Shown here: positions 8,241-16,163 of the stretch, one piece after another
Layout: each line of letters begins with the position of its first letter
How positions within the stretch are numbered: the stretch's first letter is position 1
Assembly (NCBI RefSeq): GCF_042683685.1
Contig: NZ_JBHUOP010000008.1
Location: 1-64,000 of the forward strand
Direction: 5' to 3'
DNA: 64,000 nucleotides
Origin: Timonella corticicola
Lineage (GTDB): Bacteria; Actinomycetota; Actinomycetes; Actinomycetales; Cellulomonadaceae
Made by a program: the position numbers and the translations under genes
Notes under the pieces: generated by a model
What the model saw: only the letters and a program-made list of their open reading frames with translations
The model's database searches: none
Told to the model about the DNA's origin: nothing

Positions 8241-9613
8241 CATCCGCAGACACCCTGATCCGATCCCACGGCGTAGCAACTGGTCAGATGTGGGGCAGCG
8301 TCAAAAAGGCGATGGCACCGCAACGCACCGGACGGGTACGCCGTGCAGTTGGCCTGTCCATAGACGTCGCCGGCTTGGGTAGCGCCGTCGGCGACGTGCT
8401 GGAGATCAAAGACCCGCGTGGGAACGACCACGGTGGGCTCGTCGAGGTTGTGGCGGTGGACGGCTCAGTCTCGCGTTGCATGCCGCTCAGCCCACTCACG
8501 AGCGTGAGCCCTGGGGCAGAAGTCGTGTCAACGGGGGGACCCCAGCAGGTTCCGTCAGGTCCTGGTCTCTTGGGGCGGGTACTCGACGGCACGGGCAGGC
8601 CACTCGACGGCAAGGGGCCGCTTACGAATGTGAGAATGGGTCCCCTGGAACAGGGCGTGCCGCACCCCCTGAACCGCCAGCGTGTCGACACCCCGCTGTC
8701 GGTCGGTGTCCGTACGCTCGACACCCTCACCTCGATTGGGCGTGGCCAACGTATCGGTCTGTTCGCGGGGTCCGGTGTTGGCAAGTCGACCCTGTTGTCC
8801 ATGATCGCGCGTGGAACGGAAGCCACCGTCTCCGTGATTGCCCTTGTCGGTGAGCGTGGCCGTGAAGTGAGAGAGTTCCTTGAGGACGACCTCGGGCCGG
8901 AAGGCCTCGCTCGCTCAGTCGTGGTGATTGCGACCTCCGATCAGCCCGCACTCGCGCGCCTGCGTGCCGCGTTCCTTGCAACCGCGATTGCCCAGCAGTT
9001 CCGTGATCAAGGCCAAGACGTGGTGCTCATGATGGACTCGCTGACTCGTGTCGCGATGGCCCAGCGTGAGATCGGCCTGTCCGTTGGCGAACCGCCGGCG
9101 ACCCGTGGATATCCACCATCAACCTTCTCCGTTCTCGCTGATCTGCTTGAACGAGCCGGAGCAGGCTCGCACGGCTCCGTCACCGGTATCTACACGGTTC
9201 TGGTCGACGGAGACGACCACAACGAACCCATCGCCGACTCCGCACGATCGATTCTCGATGGACACGTGGTCCTTGACCGCAAACTCGCGGTCGCCAACCA
9301 CTATCCGTCTATCGATGCCCTTGGATCGATCTCCCGCGTCGCAACCAAGGTCACCACGCCGCAACAGAAGAGCGATGCCGCGGTGCTACGCACTCACATG
9401 GCCGCACGCGCTGCGGTGCAAGACCTCATCGACGTCGGCGCCTATGTCCCTGGCACCAACAAACTCGTCGACGCTGCTGTGGCCTGCGAAGACGAGATCA
9501 AAGCGTTCCTCACGCAATCTGTCGACGAAGAATCCACCGCTGAACAATCGTGGGCGAAACTTCGTCAATTGGTTCAACAACTTGAAGCGCAGGCCGATGG
9601 GAACGACACATGA
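8237..9613 (+). CDS. fliI: Flagellum-specific ATPase FliI
   Basis: FliI is the hexameric ATPase that unfolds substrates for flagellar type III export. The 458-residue protein carries the Walker A loop FAGSGVGKSTLL with Lys at about residue 183. It also has GERGREVREFLEDDLG, the Walker B region VVLMMDSLTRVAMAQRE, and the ATPase signature PSTFSVLADLLERAG. It sits between fliH and fliJ, with four-base overlaps on both sides, as expected for the export ATPase module. Confidence 0.96.
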   Translation: MTSADTLIRSHGVATGQMWGSVKKAMAPQRTGRVRRAVGLSIDVAGLGSAVGDVLEIKDPRGNDHGGLVEVVAVDGSVSRCMPLSPLTSVSPGAEVVSTGGPQQVPSGPGLLGRVLDGTGRPLDGKGPLTNVRMGPLEQGVPHPLNRQRVDTPLSVGVRTLDTLTSIGRGQRIGLFAGSGVGKSTLLSMIARGTEATVSVIALVGERGREVREFLEDDLGPEGLARSVVVIATSDQPALARLRAAFLATAIAQQFRDQGQDVVLMMDSLTRVAMAQREIGLSVGEPPATRGYPPSTFSVLADLLERAGAGSHGSVTGIYTVLVDGDDHNEPIADSARSILDGHVVLDRKLAVANHYPSIDALGSISRVATKVTTPQQKSDAAVLRTHMAARAAVQDLIDVGAYVPGTNKLVDAAVACEDEIKAFLTQSVDEESTAEQSWAKLRQLVQQLEAQADGNDT

Positions 9614-10050
9614 GCAGACAATACCCATTGGCCCGCCTCCTACGCCTTCGCAAAATGCGCGAAGACGAGGCCGCCAACGAACTCGCCCTGGCGCAGCGCC
9701 GTGAACTGCGGGCACATCAGAAAGCACAGCGTGCCCAAGAAGAACTCATGGGCTCTTCTCTGGGCGGGGACTACGACGAAAGCCTATGGCGCTCGTCAAT
9801 CGCTGCTCAGGCAGCCCGCCGCTCGATGATGCTCGAAGCGATGACCCTCGCAGAGGTTGCCGCCCGCGAGACCACCGAAGCACATTCACAGTGGACCGCA
9901 GCTCGCAAGGAGTCACGGCCACTGGAAAAACTCGAGGAGAAGTTCAAGGAAGCAGTCAACGCAGAGGAACTGCGGGCTGAAGCAATCGTTCTTGACGAGA
10001 TCGCACAGAACATCAAGCGCCAGGACATGGGAGACTCAGATGTCGATTGA
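9610..10050 (+). CDS. fliJ: Flagellar export protein FliJ
   Basis: FliJ is the central stalk of the export ATPase. The 146-residue protein starts MSRQYPLARLLRLRKMREDE, matching the FliJ N-terminus. It is almost entirely a charged coiled coil rich in Glu, Arg and Ala. Its place directly after fliI, with a four-base overlap, supports the call. The next gene's ATG at 10040 overlaps its final codons. Confidence 0.88.
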   Translation: MSRQYPLARLLRLRKMREDEAANELALAQRRELRAHQKAQRAQEELMGSSLGGDYDESLWRSSIAAQAARRSMMLEAMTLAEVAARETTEAHSQWTAARKESRPLEKLEEKFKEAVNAEELRAEAIVLDEIAQNIKRQDMGDSDVD

Positions 10051-10864
10051 CGCAGTCGTTGCCCGCATTGGGGACATCGAAAGCCGCATGGCGGCGCTCA
10101 ACAACGCCGCCTTCACGACAAGCGGCGGAATAATGGGGCAGGGAATCGTTGCCGTGCCCGGAAGCACGGACTACCAAAGCCAAGGCGGAACGACCTCAGC
10201 CACCTCGACCGGTTCGACCAGCGCATCAACCTTCACCTCCGCTCTCAGCCAGTCCCTCGCCTCAGCCGGAATCGACACGAGCACACTCAACCAGGCCATC
10301 GCCGAAAACCTTGGCGTCACCCCAAGCCAGACGACCACCGCAGTCGGTGATACGAGCAGTGCGAACGGCCCAACCGCTGCGCAGGTGATCGCCAAGGCCA
10401 AGGAATGGATCGGCGTGCCATACAAGTGGGGCGGAAACACCAAGAACGGCGTGGACTGCTCAGGATTCGTCAAGAACGTGCTTGGCCAGTTCGGTATCGA
10501 GATGCCCCGCGTCGCGCGCCAACAGATGCTCGAGGGCACCAAGGTGAACTCCCTCGCTGAAGCCAAGCCAGGTGACCTCGTGGTGTTCAAGAATGGAAAG
10601 CACATCGGGTTCTACCTCGGCGACAACAAGATGATTGACGCCCCCAAGCCCGGCGACCACGTCCGCATCCGCGACGTCTACGAGACACCGACCTCCATCC
10701 GTCGCGTACTGGACTCCAACAACGCGCCGGCAGTCTCGCAAACTTCTTCCGCCCACTTGGCTCAAGGACAGACCTCAGTGGCCGATCTGTTGGGCATGAA
10801 CGTGTCATCGCGCACATCATTTGACCTCGCGAACCTACTCACACAGACGGGAGTGGGAGCATGA
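10040..10864 (+). CDS. NlpC/P60 peptidoglycan hydrolase within the flagellar operon
   Basis: A 274-residue protein with a C-terminal NlpC/P60 domain (about residues 115-225). It shows the motifs GVPYKWGGNTKNGVDCSGFV with catalytic Cys140, GDLVVFKN, and His188 in KHIGFYLG. The family cleaves D-Glu-diaminoacid or stem-peptide bonds in peptidoglycan. The N-terminus (MSIDAVVARIGDIESRMAAL) is helical, polar and has no signal peptide. That suggests export by the flagellar system itself, as for FlgJ of Gram-negative species. The start ATG 10040 has GGGAG at 10029-10033. Its place between fliJ and fliK, and the absence of flgJ, suggest it opens the wall for the rod; this is inference. Confidence 0.85.
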   Translation: MSIDAVVARIGDIESRMAALNNAAFTTSGGIMGQGIVAVPGSTDYQSQGGTTSATSTGSTSASTFTSALSQSLASAGIDTSTLNQAIAENLGVTPSQTTTAVGDTSSANGPTAAQVIAKAKEWIGVPYKWGGNTKNGVDCSGFVKNVLGQFGIEMPRVARQQMLEGTKVNSLAEAKPGDLVVFKNGKHIGFYLGDNKMIDAPKPGDHVRIRDVYETPTSIRRVLDSNNAPAVSQTSSAHLAQGQTSVADLLGMNVSSRTSFDLANLLTQTGVGA

Positions 10865-12087
10865 GCCTGCCAACGATGACACTGGGCGCGCCAGCGCAAA
10901 CGGCTTCCGGGCCAGCAACGCCGTCGAACAGCCGCACGGCAGGATCATCCGAACGTGCGGCAGACTTCGACGCCAAAGTCGCCCAGGAAATCGGTGAACA
11001 AACCCAACAGCAGACCTCCCATGAAGGCTCCACGGAAGCTGGAGACTCGTCGGCAAGCAGCACTGACACTGTGGTTCCAACGGAACCACAGGTGCCAGTG
11101 GACCAGTCGCAGATCGCCTTCGAACTGATCATCTCGCAGGAGGCGACAGAAAATCTCAACGACCAGGCACCCGTCGTTGAAGAGGCCGCACCGCAGGACA
11201 ATCCGGCTCAGGACAACGTTCCCGCCGAGCTCGGCGAGGACGCTGCCACGCCGCAGGTCGTCCCACAGGGTGTTCCCGTTGAACCAACGGAAGACGGATC
11301 GGAGACCGTCGCTCCAACACCCCGCGCGCAAGACAACACAGCGCGTGAGGGCGCTCCAACCCGGCAGCAACCAGCGAACCCGCAGCCGGGAACACCACCA
11401 GCGGCCCCACAACCTGTGCAGGAGAACGCTGGACCACGCATCACCGTCACACAGCAGGCAGCAGCTGAGCCGACCACACCAGTTGTCACAATGAGCGCTC
11501 CGGGTGGCGAATCCACTCCATCCCAGCCAGCAGCAGCCCAAAGCACCCCGCAGCCAGTGCCAACCACTCCGGTCGTCGCAACGGCTCCGGTCATAGCCCA
11601 GAGCGCACCGGTGAGCGAGCCCGCCTCTGTTGCCTCGGCACCGCCGGCCAACACCCCGGCTGGAATGCTCGAACAGGTACGTGGCCCCATCGGACGCCTT
11701 ACCCAGGCTGGCGCAGGAGAGCACACGTTCACCGTCAACGTGACCCCCGAGAACCTCGGGCCCGTCACCGTACGTGCGCACATCGGACATGAAGGCATCC
11801 GGGTAGAACTCATCGGAGCAACCGACGGAGCCCGCGAGTCGCTGCGAGCCATCCTGAACGACCTCAAGCGTGACCTCCAATCCACCGGAATGAACGCACA
11901 ACTCGATGTCGGCTCCGAACGATCCGACGCCCGCGACCAGTTCGGTCCAGGCGGATTCGGACGCGGAACCGCCAGCCCCAGCGCGGCGCAGGCCGGCGCT
12001 GGAAATGCCCAGTTCGTCGAAAACGATGCCACACCATCCCAAGACACCCGCCACCCAGATGCCCACGGCGTCGACATCATGGCCTGA
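10861..12087 (+). CDS. fliK: Flagellar hook-length control protein FliK
   Basis: FliK measures hook length and switches export from hook to filament proteins. The 408-residue protein has a long disordered Pro/Ala/Gln/Thr-rich N-terminal region (to about residue 270), typical of the molecular ruler. A compact C-terminal Flg_hook domain follows at about 275-350, with FTVNVTPENLGPVTVRAHIG and the downstream helix LRAILNDLKRDLQSTGMNAQ. It overlaps the NlpC/P60 gene by four bases and precedes flgD. Long antisense frames across it reflect codon bias. Confidence 0.9.
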   Translation: MSLPTMTLGAPAQTASGPATPSNSRTAGSSERAADFDAKVAQEIGEQTQQQTSHEGSTEAGDSSASSTDTVVPTEPQVPVDQSQIAFELIISQEATENLNDQAPVVEEAAPQDNPAQDNVPAELGEDAATPQVVPQGVPVEPTEDGSETVAPTPRAQDNTAREGAPTRQQPANPQPGTPPAAPQPVQENAGPRITVTQQAAAEPTTPVVTMSAPGGESTPSQPAAAQSTPQPVPTTPVVATAPVIAQSAPVSEPASVASAPPANTPAGMLEQVRGPIGRLTQAGAGEHTFTVNVTPENLGPVTVRAHIGHEGIRVELIGATDGARESLRAILNDLKRDLQSTGMNAQLDVGSERSDARDQFGPGGFGRGTASPSAAQAGAGNAQFVENDATPSQDTRHPDAHGVDIMA

Positions 12088-12113
12088 CCCGCCCGTAATA
12101 CAAGGAGACACAC

Positions 12114-12686
12114 ATGAGCGTTGACGTCGGCGCAGTAAATGCCGCACAGCAAAGCCAACCCAGCATGTACACGGGCTCGGCAGGCGTTCGCAACCCCAAA
12201 CAGGATCTGGACTCTGAAACCTTCATGACCCTGCTGGTGGCGCAACTCAAGTACCAAGACCCAAGCAACCCCATGAACACCAACGAGATGATGGCGCAGA
12301 CCGCCCAGTTGGCCTCCATGGAACAGCTCACCAGACTGACCACCACCCAGACCGAGAGCTTTGCGCTCCAAATGCGCAGTGCGGCGGCTGACCTCATCGG
12401 AAAGCAGGTCAGCTACCTGGGTGAGGACAACACGATAGTGACAGGAATTGTTGACGCGGTAGCCTACGCTGGCGAAGTACCGACAGTCATCATCGGGGAT
12501 AAGGAAATCCCGCTCGATGCAGTTGCGCACGTAGCCACGGAAGGCTACGTCCCACCGGTAGACAACGATGGAACTGACACCGACGAGACAACGCCAGACA
12601 GTGGTGATGCAGACAGTGGATCAGGCGCAGCCGCGTCCGAGGAAACCGATGCGACGCCCACAACCGAGGCAGGGATCGGTGCCTAA
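12114..12686 (+). CDS. flgD: Flagellar hook assembly protein FlgD
   Basis: FlgD forms the cap for hook polymerisation. The N-terminal FlgD signature is present: DLDSETFMTLLVAQLKYQDP followed by NPMNTNEMMAQTAQLASMEQ. A short domain resembling the FlgD linker follows (LIGKQVSYLGED). After that comes an acidic Ser/Thr/Asp-rich tail instead of a full Ig-like domain, so at 190 residues it is a short form. An AAGGAG site lies 5 bases upstream of ATG 12114. It sits between fliK and flgE as usual. Confidence 0.93.
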   Translation: MSVDVGAVNAAQQSQPSMYTGSAGVRNPKQDLDSETFMTLLVAQLKYQDPSNPMNTNEMMAQTAQLASMEQLTRLTTTQTESFALQMRSAAADLIGKQVSYLGEDNTIVTGIVDAVAYAGEVPTVIIGDKEIPLDAVAHVATEGYVPPVDNDGTDTDETTPDSGDADSGSGAAASEETDATPTTEAGIGA

Positions 12687-12754
12687 CAGCGCCGCCCCGC
12701 ACATCACCATCACTTTGGCCGCCAGCCGGCCCCGAACAATAAGGGAAAACTGAC

Positions 12755-13951
12755 ATGCTACGTTCACTATTCACGGGTATCTCCGGTCTCCGCTCCCACC
12801 AGACCATGCTTGACGTCACCGGTAACAACATCGCAAACGTCAATACCACGGGATTCAAGTCCTCCCAGACGCAGTTCAAGGACACCCTGTCCCAGATTCT
12901 GCAGAACTCCGGTGCGCCACAGGGCAACGTCGGTGGAACCAACCCAGCCCAGGTCGGTCTCGGTGTGCAGGTCGCAGGTATCACCACCAACTTCTCCCAG
13001 GGTGCAGCACAGGTCACCAACCGTTCCACCGACGTCATGATCTCCGGCGACGGATTCTTCGTCGTGCAGAAGGGAAACCAGCAGTTCTACACCCGCGCCG
13101 GTGCATTCGACTTCGACGCCAACGGAAACCTGGTTACCCCGGAAGGTGCATTCGTGATGGGCTGGGCCGCACAGAACGGTGTGGTCGACCCGAACGGTAT
13201 CCTCTCCCCGCTGCAACTGCCCATGTCCACCCTGAACGGCTCTGCGCAGACCACCAGCGTCACCTTTGACGGAAACCTGCCATCCGACGCCGCGGCGGGC
13301 ACCACCCTCAACCGCGACATCGAGGTCTACGACACGCTCGGAAACTCCCGTATCGTCACCCTGACCTTCGAGAAGGTCACCGCTCCGGGGGCCGGAGCAA
13401 TGACCTGGAACGTATCGGGAAGCGACCCCAACGGTAACTCCTTCGGGCCAACCGCTATGAGCTTTGACGCCAACGGACAGCCAACCGGCGGAACCACGCA
13501 CACCCTTGGCGGCATTGCGATCGACCTTGGCACGACCACCGGATACGCGAACCTCACCACTCTCCAGGTTGCGTCTCGTGACGGCCAGCAGGCTGGTGCC
13601 CTCCAGTCCTTCCAGATAGGTGCAGATGGAACCATCATCGGATCCTTCTCCAATGGCATGAAGGAGGCAATCGGACGTATCTCCCTTGCCACCTTCGCCA
13701 ACCCGAATGGTCTGGAGAAGCAGGGTGGAAACCTGTACGGCGTGTCCGTGAACTCCGGTGACCCGGAGATCGGTGTCGCCGCAGATGGTGGCCGTGGATC
13801 GCTCGTCGGTGGCGCGCTCGAAATGTCGAACGTTGACCTGTCCGCAGAGTTCACCAACCTGATCATCGCCCAGCGTGGTTTCCAGGCGAACTCCCGCGTC
13901 ATCACCACCTCGGACGAACTGCTCCAGGAACTCGTGAACTTGAAGCGCTGA
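12755..13951 (+). CDS. flgE: Flagellar hook protein FlgE
   Basis: FlgE polymerises into the hook. The 398-residue protein starts MLRSLFTGISGLRSHQTMLD with the rod/hook motif NNIANVNTTGFKSSQTQF. It has the FlgE middle domains, and it ends in the block SNVDLSAEFTNLIIAQRGFQ plus VITTSDELLQELVNLKR. AAGGG about 10 bases before ATG 12755 provides the ribosome site. It is the last gene of the flgB operon: a strong terminator follows. The length is near that of Gram-positive FlgE and much longer than FlgG. Confidence 0.95.
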   Translation: MLRSLFTGISGLRSHQTMLDVTGNNIANVNTTGFKSSQTQFKDTLSQILQNSGAPQGNVGGTNPAQVGLGVQVAGITTNFSQGAAQVTNRSTDVMISGDGFFVVQKGNQQFYTRAGAFDFDANGNLVTPEGAFVMGWAAQNGVVDPNGILSPLQLPMSTLNGSAQTTSVTFDGNLPSDAAAGTTLNRDIEVYDTLGNSRIVTLTFEKVTAPGAGAMTWNVSGSDPNGNSFGPTAMSFDANGQPTGGTTHTLGGIAIDLGTTTGYANLTTLQVASRDGQQAGALQSFQIGADGTIIGSFSNGMKEAIGRISLATFANPNGLEKQGGNLYGVSVNSGDPEIGVAADGGRGSLVGGALEMSNVDLSAEFTNLIIAQRGFQANSRVITTSDELLQELVNLKR

Positions 13952-13969
13952 CCCCTAGGTCTTCCTCGA

Positions 13970-14018
13970 CGCTCAGGCGGGTTGCCTCCCAAACTTTGGG
14001 AGGCAACCCGCCTGAGCG
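13970..14018. terminator. Strong hairpin terminator after flgE
   Basis: A perfect 22-bp inverted repeat (13970-13991 with 13997-14018) around a five-base loop, followed by TTTCTC. It ends the flgB-flgE transcript 19 bases after the stop codon. Confidence 0.9.
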
Positions 14019-14075
14019 TTTCTCTCACCGGTGAACCTGTGTTCCTGCTCGGTGGGTTAGCTGTATTCTCCTGCA

Positions 14076-14390
14076 CCGATGGGCTGTTTTCGTTCCGGGG
14101 GCCTGTACTTTGTGCACCCACCCGGACCCTTTTGTACCCACCGAGTTCCCCCCCACCAAGTTCTAGCCCCTTCACTCTTCTACACCCCTTTGGGCCGATG
14201 GGCTGTTTTCGTTCCGGAGGCCTGTATTTTGTGCACCCACCTGGACCCTTTTGTACCCACCGAGTTCCCCCCCCCACCAAGTTCTAGCCCCTTCACTCTT
14301 CTACACCCCTTTGGGCCGATGGGCTGTTTCGGTTCCGAAGGCCTGTACTTTACGCACCCACCCGGACCCTTTTGCACCCTTCGAGTCCTG
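14076..14390 (+). repeat. Tandem array of the palindromic element (119-121 bp units)
   Basis: Three near-identical units start at 14076, 14195 and 14316. Each begins with CCGATGGGCTGTTT and carries TTCCG, a central TACTTT, CACCC and CGGACCCTTTTG. Units one and two also share a downstream segment (TTCTAGCCCC to CCTTTGGG). The third unit merges into the left 155-bp inverted repeat. The period and lack of unique spacers rule out a CRISPR array. Confidence 0.85.
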
Positions 14391-14469
14391 CGTGAGGCTT
14401 GAGTGTGGCAGGTTTAGGCCGCAGACACCTTCTCAAACTGGTAGCCAAGCTGATGTAGCAGCCTGCGGA
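14315..14469 (+). repeat. Left 155-bp inverted repeat flanking the nuclease-like gene
   Basis: Its reverse complement matches 15537-15691 with about eight differences in 155 bases. It includes the last codons of the minus-strand gene (RRLLHQLGYQFEKVSAA), its stop, the downstream spacer and one palindromic element. Confidence 0.9.
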
Positions 14470-15361
14470 AGTGAGCGATGAGCCGTTCTGGGTTGGACAA
14501 CTCCTCATACATGTAGTGTCTGACTTCCCAACCAACCGCACGAAGAGCGTCTTGGCGACGCTTTTCCCTCTTGACGTCATGTTGTTCCCGGTACTTTTCT
14601 TTGCCATCAAATTCGATGATCAGCCTAATCTCAGGGATAGCGTTATCGACGCGGAACTCCCCAAGATCAGTCATAATCCGCAACTGCGTGACCACTTTGG
14701 ACACTCCGGCTTGATGTAGCCAATACCGGATAACGCTTTCGTACGGTGACTCAGCATTATCGACGCTCAGTTCGATGAGCTGCTGAACCTTGACACGTCC
14801 ATTACCCACTCGTTTCCGAGCCAAGTCCAGGAGATCCTGTTTACTAGCACCCTTCCGGCGAGCACTATCTATGATTGCCAGCCCCTGATGTTTTGGGAGG
14901 CAAACCGCAAGGTCAAGTGCAGTTTGTTCGAGGCTCGTGACAAGTAGTCCATCTACCTCCAGGATTTGGTTAGGGTCAATGTGTTGCCGATGCAGAGCAA
15001 ATGAGCTGCGTCGTGCTCTGCCAAGGAGTGGTCGGATGACATGTACCCGTATATCCGCACCCATTGCAGGGAGGTCCCAGAGTATGCCTGCACTATGGTG
15101 GCTCACCACCTCTTCAGGCTGGATCTTTGACAGACCTGCGGAGAGCTTGAGAGCGCGAAATGCCGCTACCCTGACGTGAAAATCATCTTTCTCGGATGGA
15201 AGGGCACTTGTCATGACGTAACGCCCGGGCAGCAGAATTTTCAAGTGTCCTTCTTTGACCGCGCGCTTGCGTTTCCTAGCTGACACAGTTGTCGTGGTGT
15301 AGGTACGCGGTAGCGCTGCAAGGTTTTTCTGAACAGTCTCTTCGTTTCGTGTCTGTGTCAT
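14414..15361 (-). CDS. AbiEi-like / Vsr-DUF559-type endonuclease domain protein
   Basis: A 315-residue protein of two parts. The N-terminal region, about 1-55, is a basic winged-helix-like segment (RTYTTTTVSARKRKRAVKEG, LLPGRYVM) resembling AbiEi-type antitoxin domains. The C-terminal region, about 205-300, resembles the Vsr/DUF559 nuclease fold. It has an early Glu (NAESPYESVIRYWL), VDNAIPEIRLIIEFDGKEKY with candidate catalytic Asp, Glu and Lys, then RRQDALRAVGWEVRHYM. Such orphan proteins are common in actinobacteria and often linked to defence; the function here is unproven. It is the only minus-strand gene in the flagellar island and is flanked by 155-bp inverted repeats, suggesting transfer as a unit. 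Confidence 0.8.
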   Translation of the reverse strand: MTQTRNEETVQKNLAALPRTYTTTTVSARKRKRAVKEGHLKILLPGRYVMTSALPSEKDDFHVRVAAFRALKLSAGLSKIQPEEVVSHHSAGILWDLPAMGADIRVHVIRPLLGRARRSSFALHRQHIDPNQILEVDGLLVTSLEQTALDLAVCLPKHQGLAIIDSARRKGASKQDLLDLARKRVGNGRVKVQQLIELSVDNAESPYESVIRYWLHQAGVSKVVTQLRIMTDLGEFRVDNAIPEIRLIIEFDGKEKYREQHDVKREKRRQDALRAVGWEVRHYMYEELSNPERLIAHFRRLLHQLGYQFEKVSAA

Positions 15362-15806
15362 ATGCCCACTGTGCAGCGGAGCAACCCGACTGATGGTTCT
15401 CTATCTACAGGGAGGTGTCCAGAATCTGGGGAAAACAGATGCAGTGGTGGCTGTGAAAACAACAAATCCCCAGACATCAGCCAAACCAGCCACAGGCACA
15501 CTGAACTAAAAAGCGGAGTTTCCGACTCGTCGAAAATCCGCAGGCTGCTACATCAGTTTGGCTACCAGTTTGAGAAGGTGTCTGCGGCCTAAACCTGCCA
15601 CACTCAAGCCTCACGCAGGACTCGAAGGGTACAAAAGGGTCCGGGTGGGTGCACAAAGTACAGGCCCACGGAACGAAAACAGCCCATCGGCTAGCTGGGG
15701 GAGACGGGAGAACAGCAGACAGAGGGCAGAGCCAAGACGGCACGAAAGTGATCCGCAATGGGCGAACAGAAGGCACGGAATGCTATCCGGAACACAAAAA
15801 ATCCCC
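15362..15806. other. Intergenic region upstream of the flbD promoter
   Basis: No convincing gene. 15362-15536 holds the putative upstream region of the minus-strand nuclease gene. 15537-15691 is the right inverted repeat. 15692-15806 shows nothing recognisable. A 76-codon frame ending at 15592 exists only because it runs into the duplicated gene end. Confidence 0.7.
15537..15691 (-). repeat. Right 155-bp inverted repeat (duplicate of nuclease-gene 3' end)
   Basis: Inverted copy of 14315-14469, about 95% identical. It contains a detached copy of the last 18 codons of the nuclease gene (RRLLHQFGYQFEKVSAA, one residue changed), its stop at 15590-15592 and one palindromic element at 15612-15691. 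The two copies converge on the gene between them. Confidence 0.9.
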
Positions 15807-15833
15807 TCACGTGTGCGCACCCCATGCCGATGA
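15807..15833 (+). promoter_or_regulatory. Putative sigma-28-type promoter of the flbD-motA operon
   Basis: TCAC at 15807-15810, a 15-base spacer, then GCCGATGA at 15826-15833, the best match to the sigma-28 -10 consensus in the window. A GGCTCA/TGAGCC hairpin (15845-15860) and the box TAGGCCAAGGAT (15868-15879) lie in the leader. Confidence 0.7.
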
Positions 15834-15887
15834 GTAGTACGCAAGGCTCACGGATGAGCCGCGTAGTTAGGCCAAGGATGGAGAAAC

Positions 15888-16163
15888 ATGATTGTCGTTA
15901 GCAAGCTGAACAAGGAGAGGTTCGCCGTAAACCCGGACCTTATCCAGCGCATTGATAGCGCTCCCGACACCATCCTGACTCTGGTGGACGGCACGAAATA
16001 CATCGTGCGCGAGTCCATGGTCGAAGTCATCGAACTCATTGCCCAGCAGCGTGCGGAGGTCATTGCGCGCGCCCACTCAGTTCAACTCGAGACTGAGGCG
16101 GAGCAGGCATCAGCTCACGGCACGCTGTCCTTGGTAACTAAGGAAACAGAGGAGAATAACTAA
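15888..16163 (+). CDS. flbD: FlbD family flagellar protein
   Basis: A 91-residue protein of the small FlbD family (not the Caulobacter response regulator of the same name). It is found next to motA in Gram-positive bacteria and spirochaetes; its role is not established. The family pattern is clear: MIVVSKLNKERFAVNPDLIQ, then PDTILTLVDGTKYIV and a helix starting VEVIE. GGAG lies seven bases upstream. It heads the motor/switch/export operon, and its stop overlaps the motA ATG. Confidence 0.9.
   Translation: MIVVSKLNKERFAVNPDLIQRIDSAPDTILTLVDGTKYIVRESMVEVIELIAQQRAEVIARAHSVQLETEAEQASAHGTLSLVTKETEENN

Noticed and set aside
10945..12530. Two long minus-strand frames (400 and 440 codons) across fliK and flgD
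   Set aside because: They are shadows of codon bias in Pro/Ala/Gln-rich fliK, without ribosome sites or recognisable domains.
13982..14402. Tandem repeat array as CRISPR or as a small repetitive protein
   Set aside because: Units are 119-121 bp, contiguous, without unique spacers, and there are no cas genes. Frames inside are Pro/Phe-rich translations of the hairpins.
15362..15592. 76-codon frame ending in FGYQFEKVSAA
   Set aside because: Only its last 18 codons are related to a gene, and these come from the duplicated 155-bp repeat; the upstream part is random.
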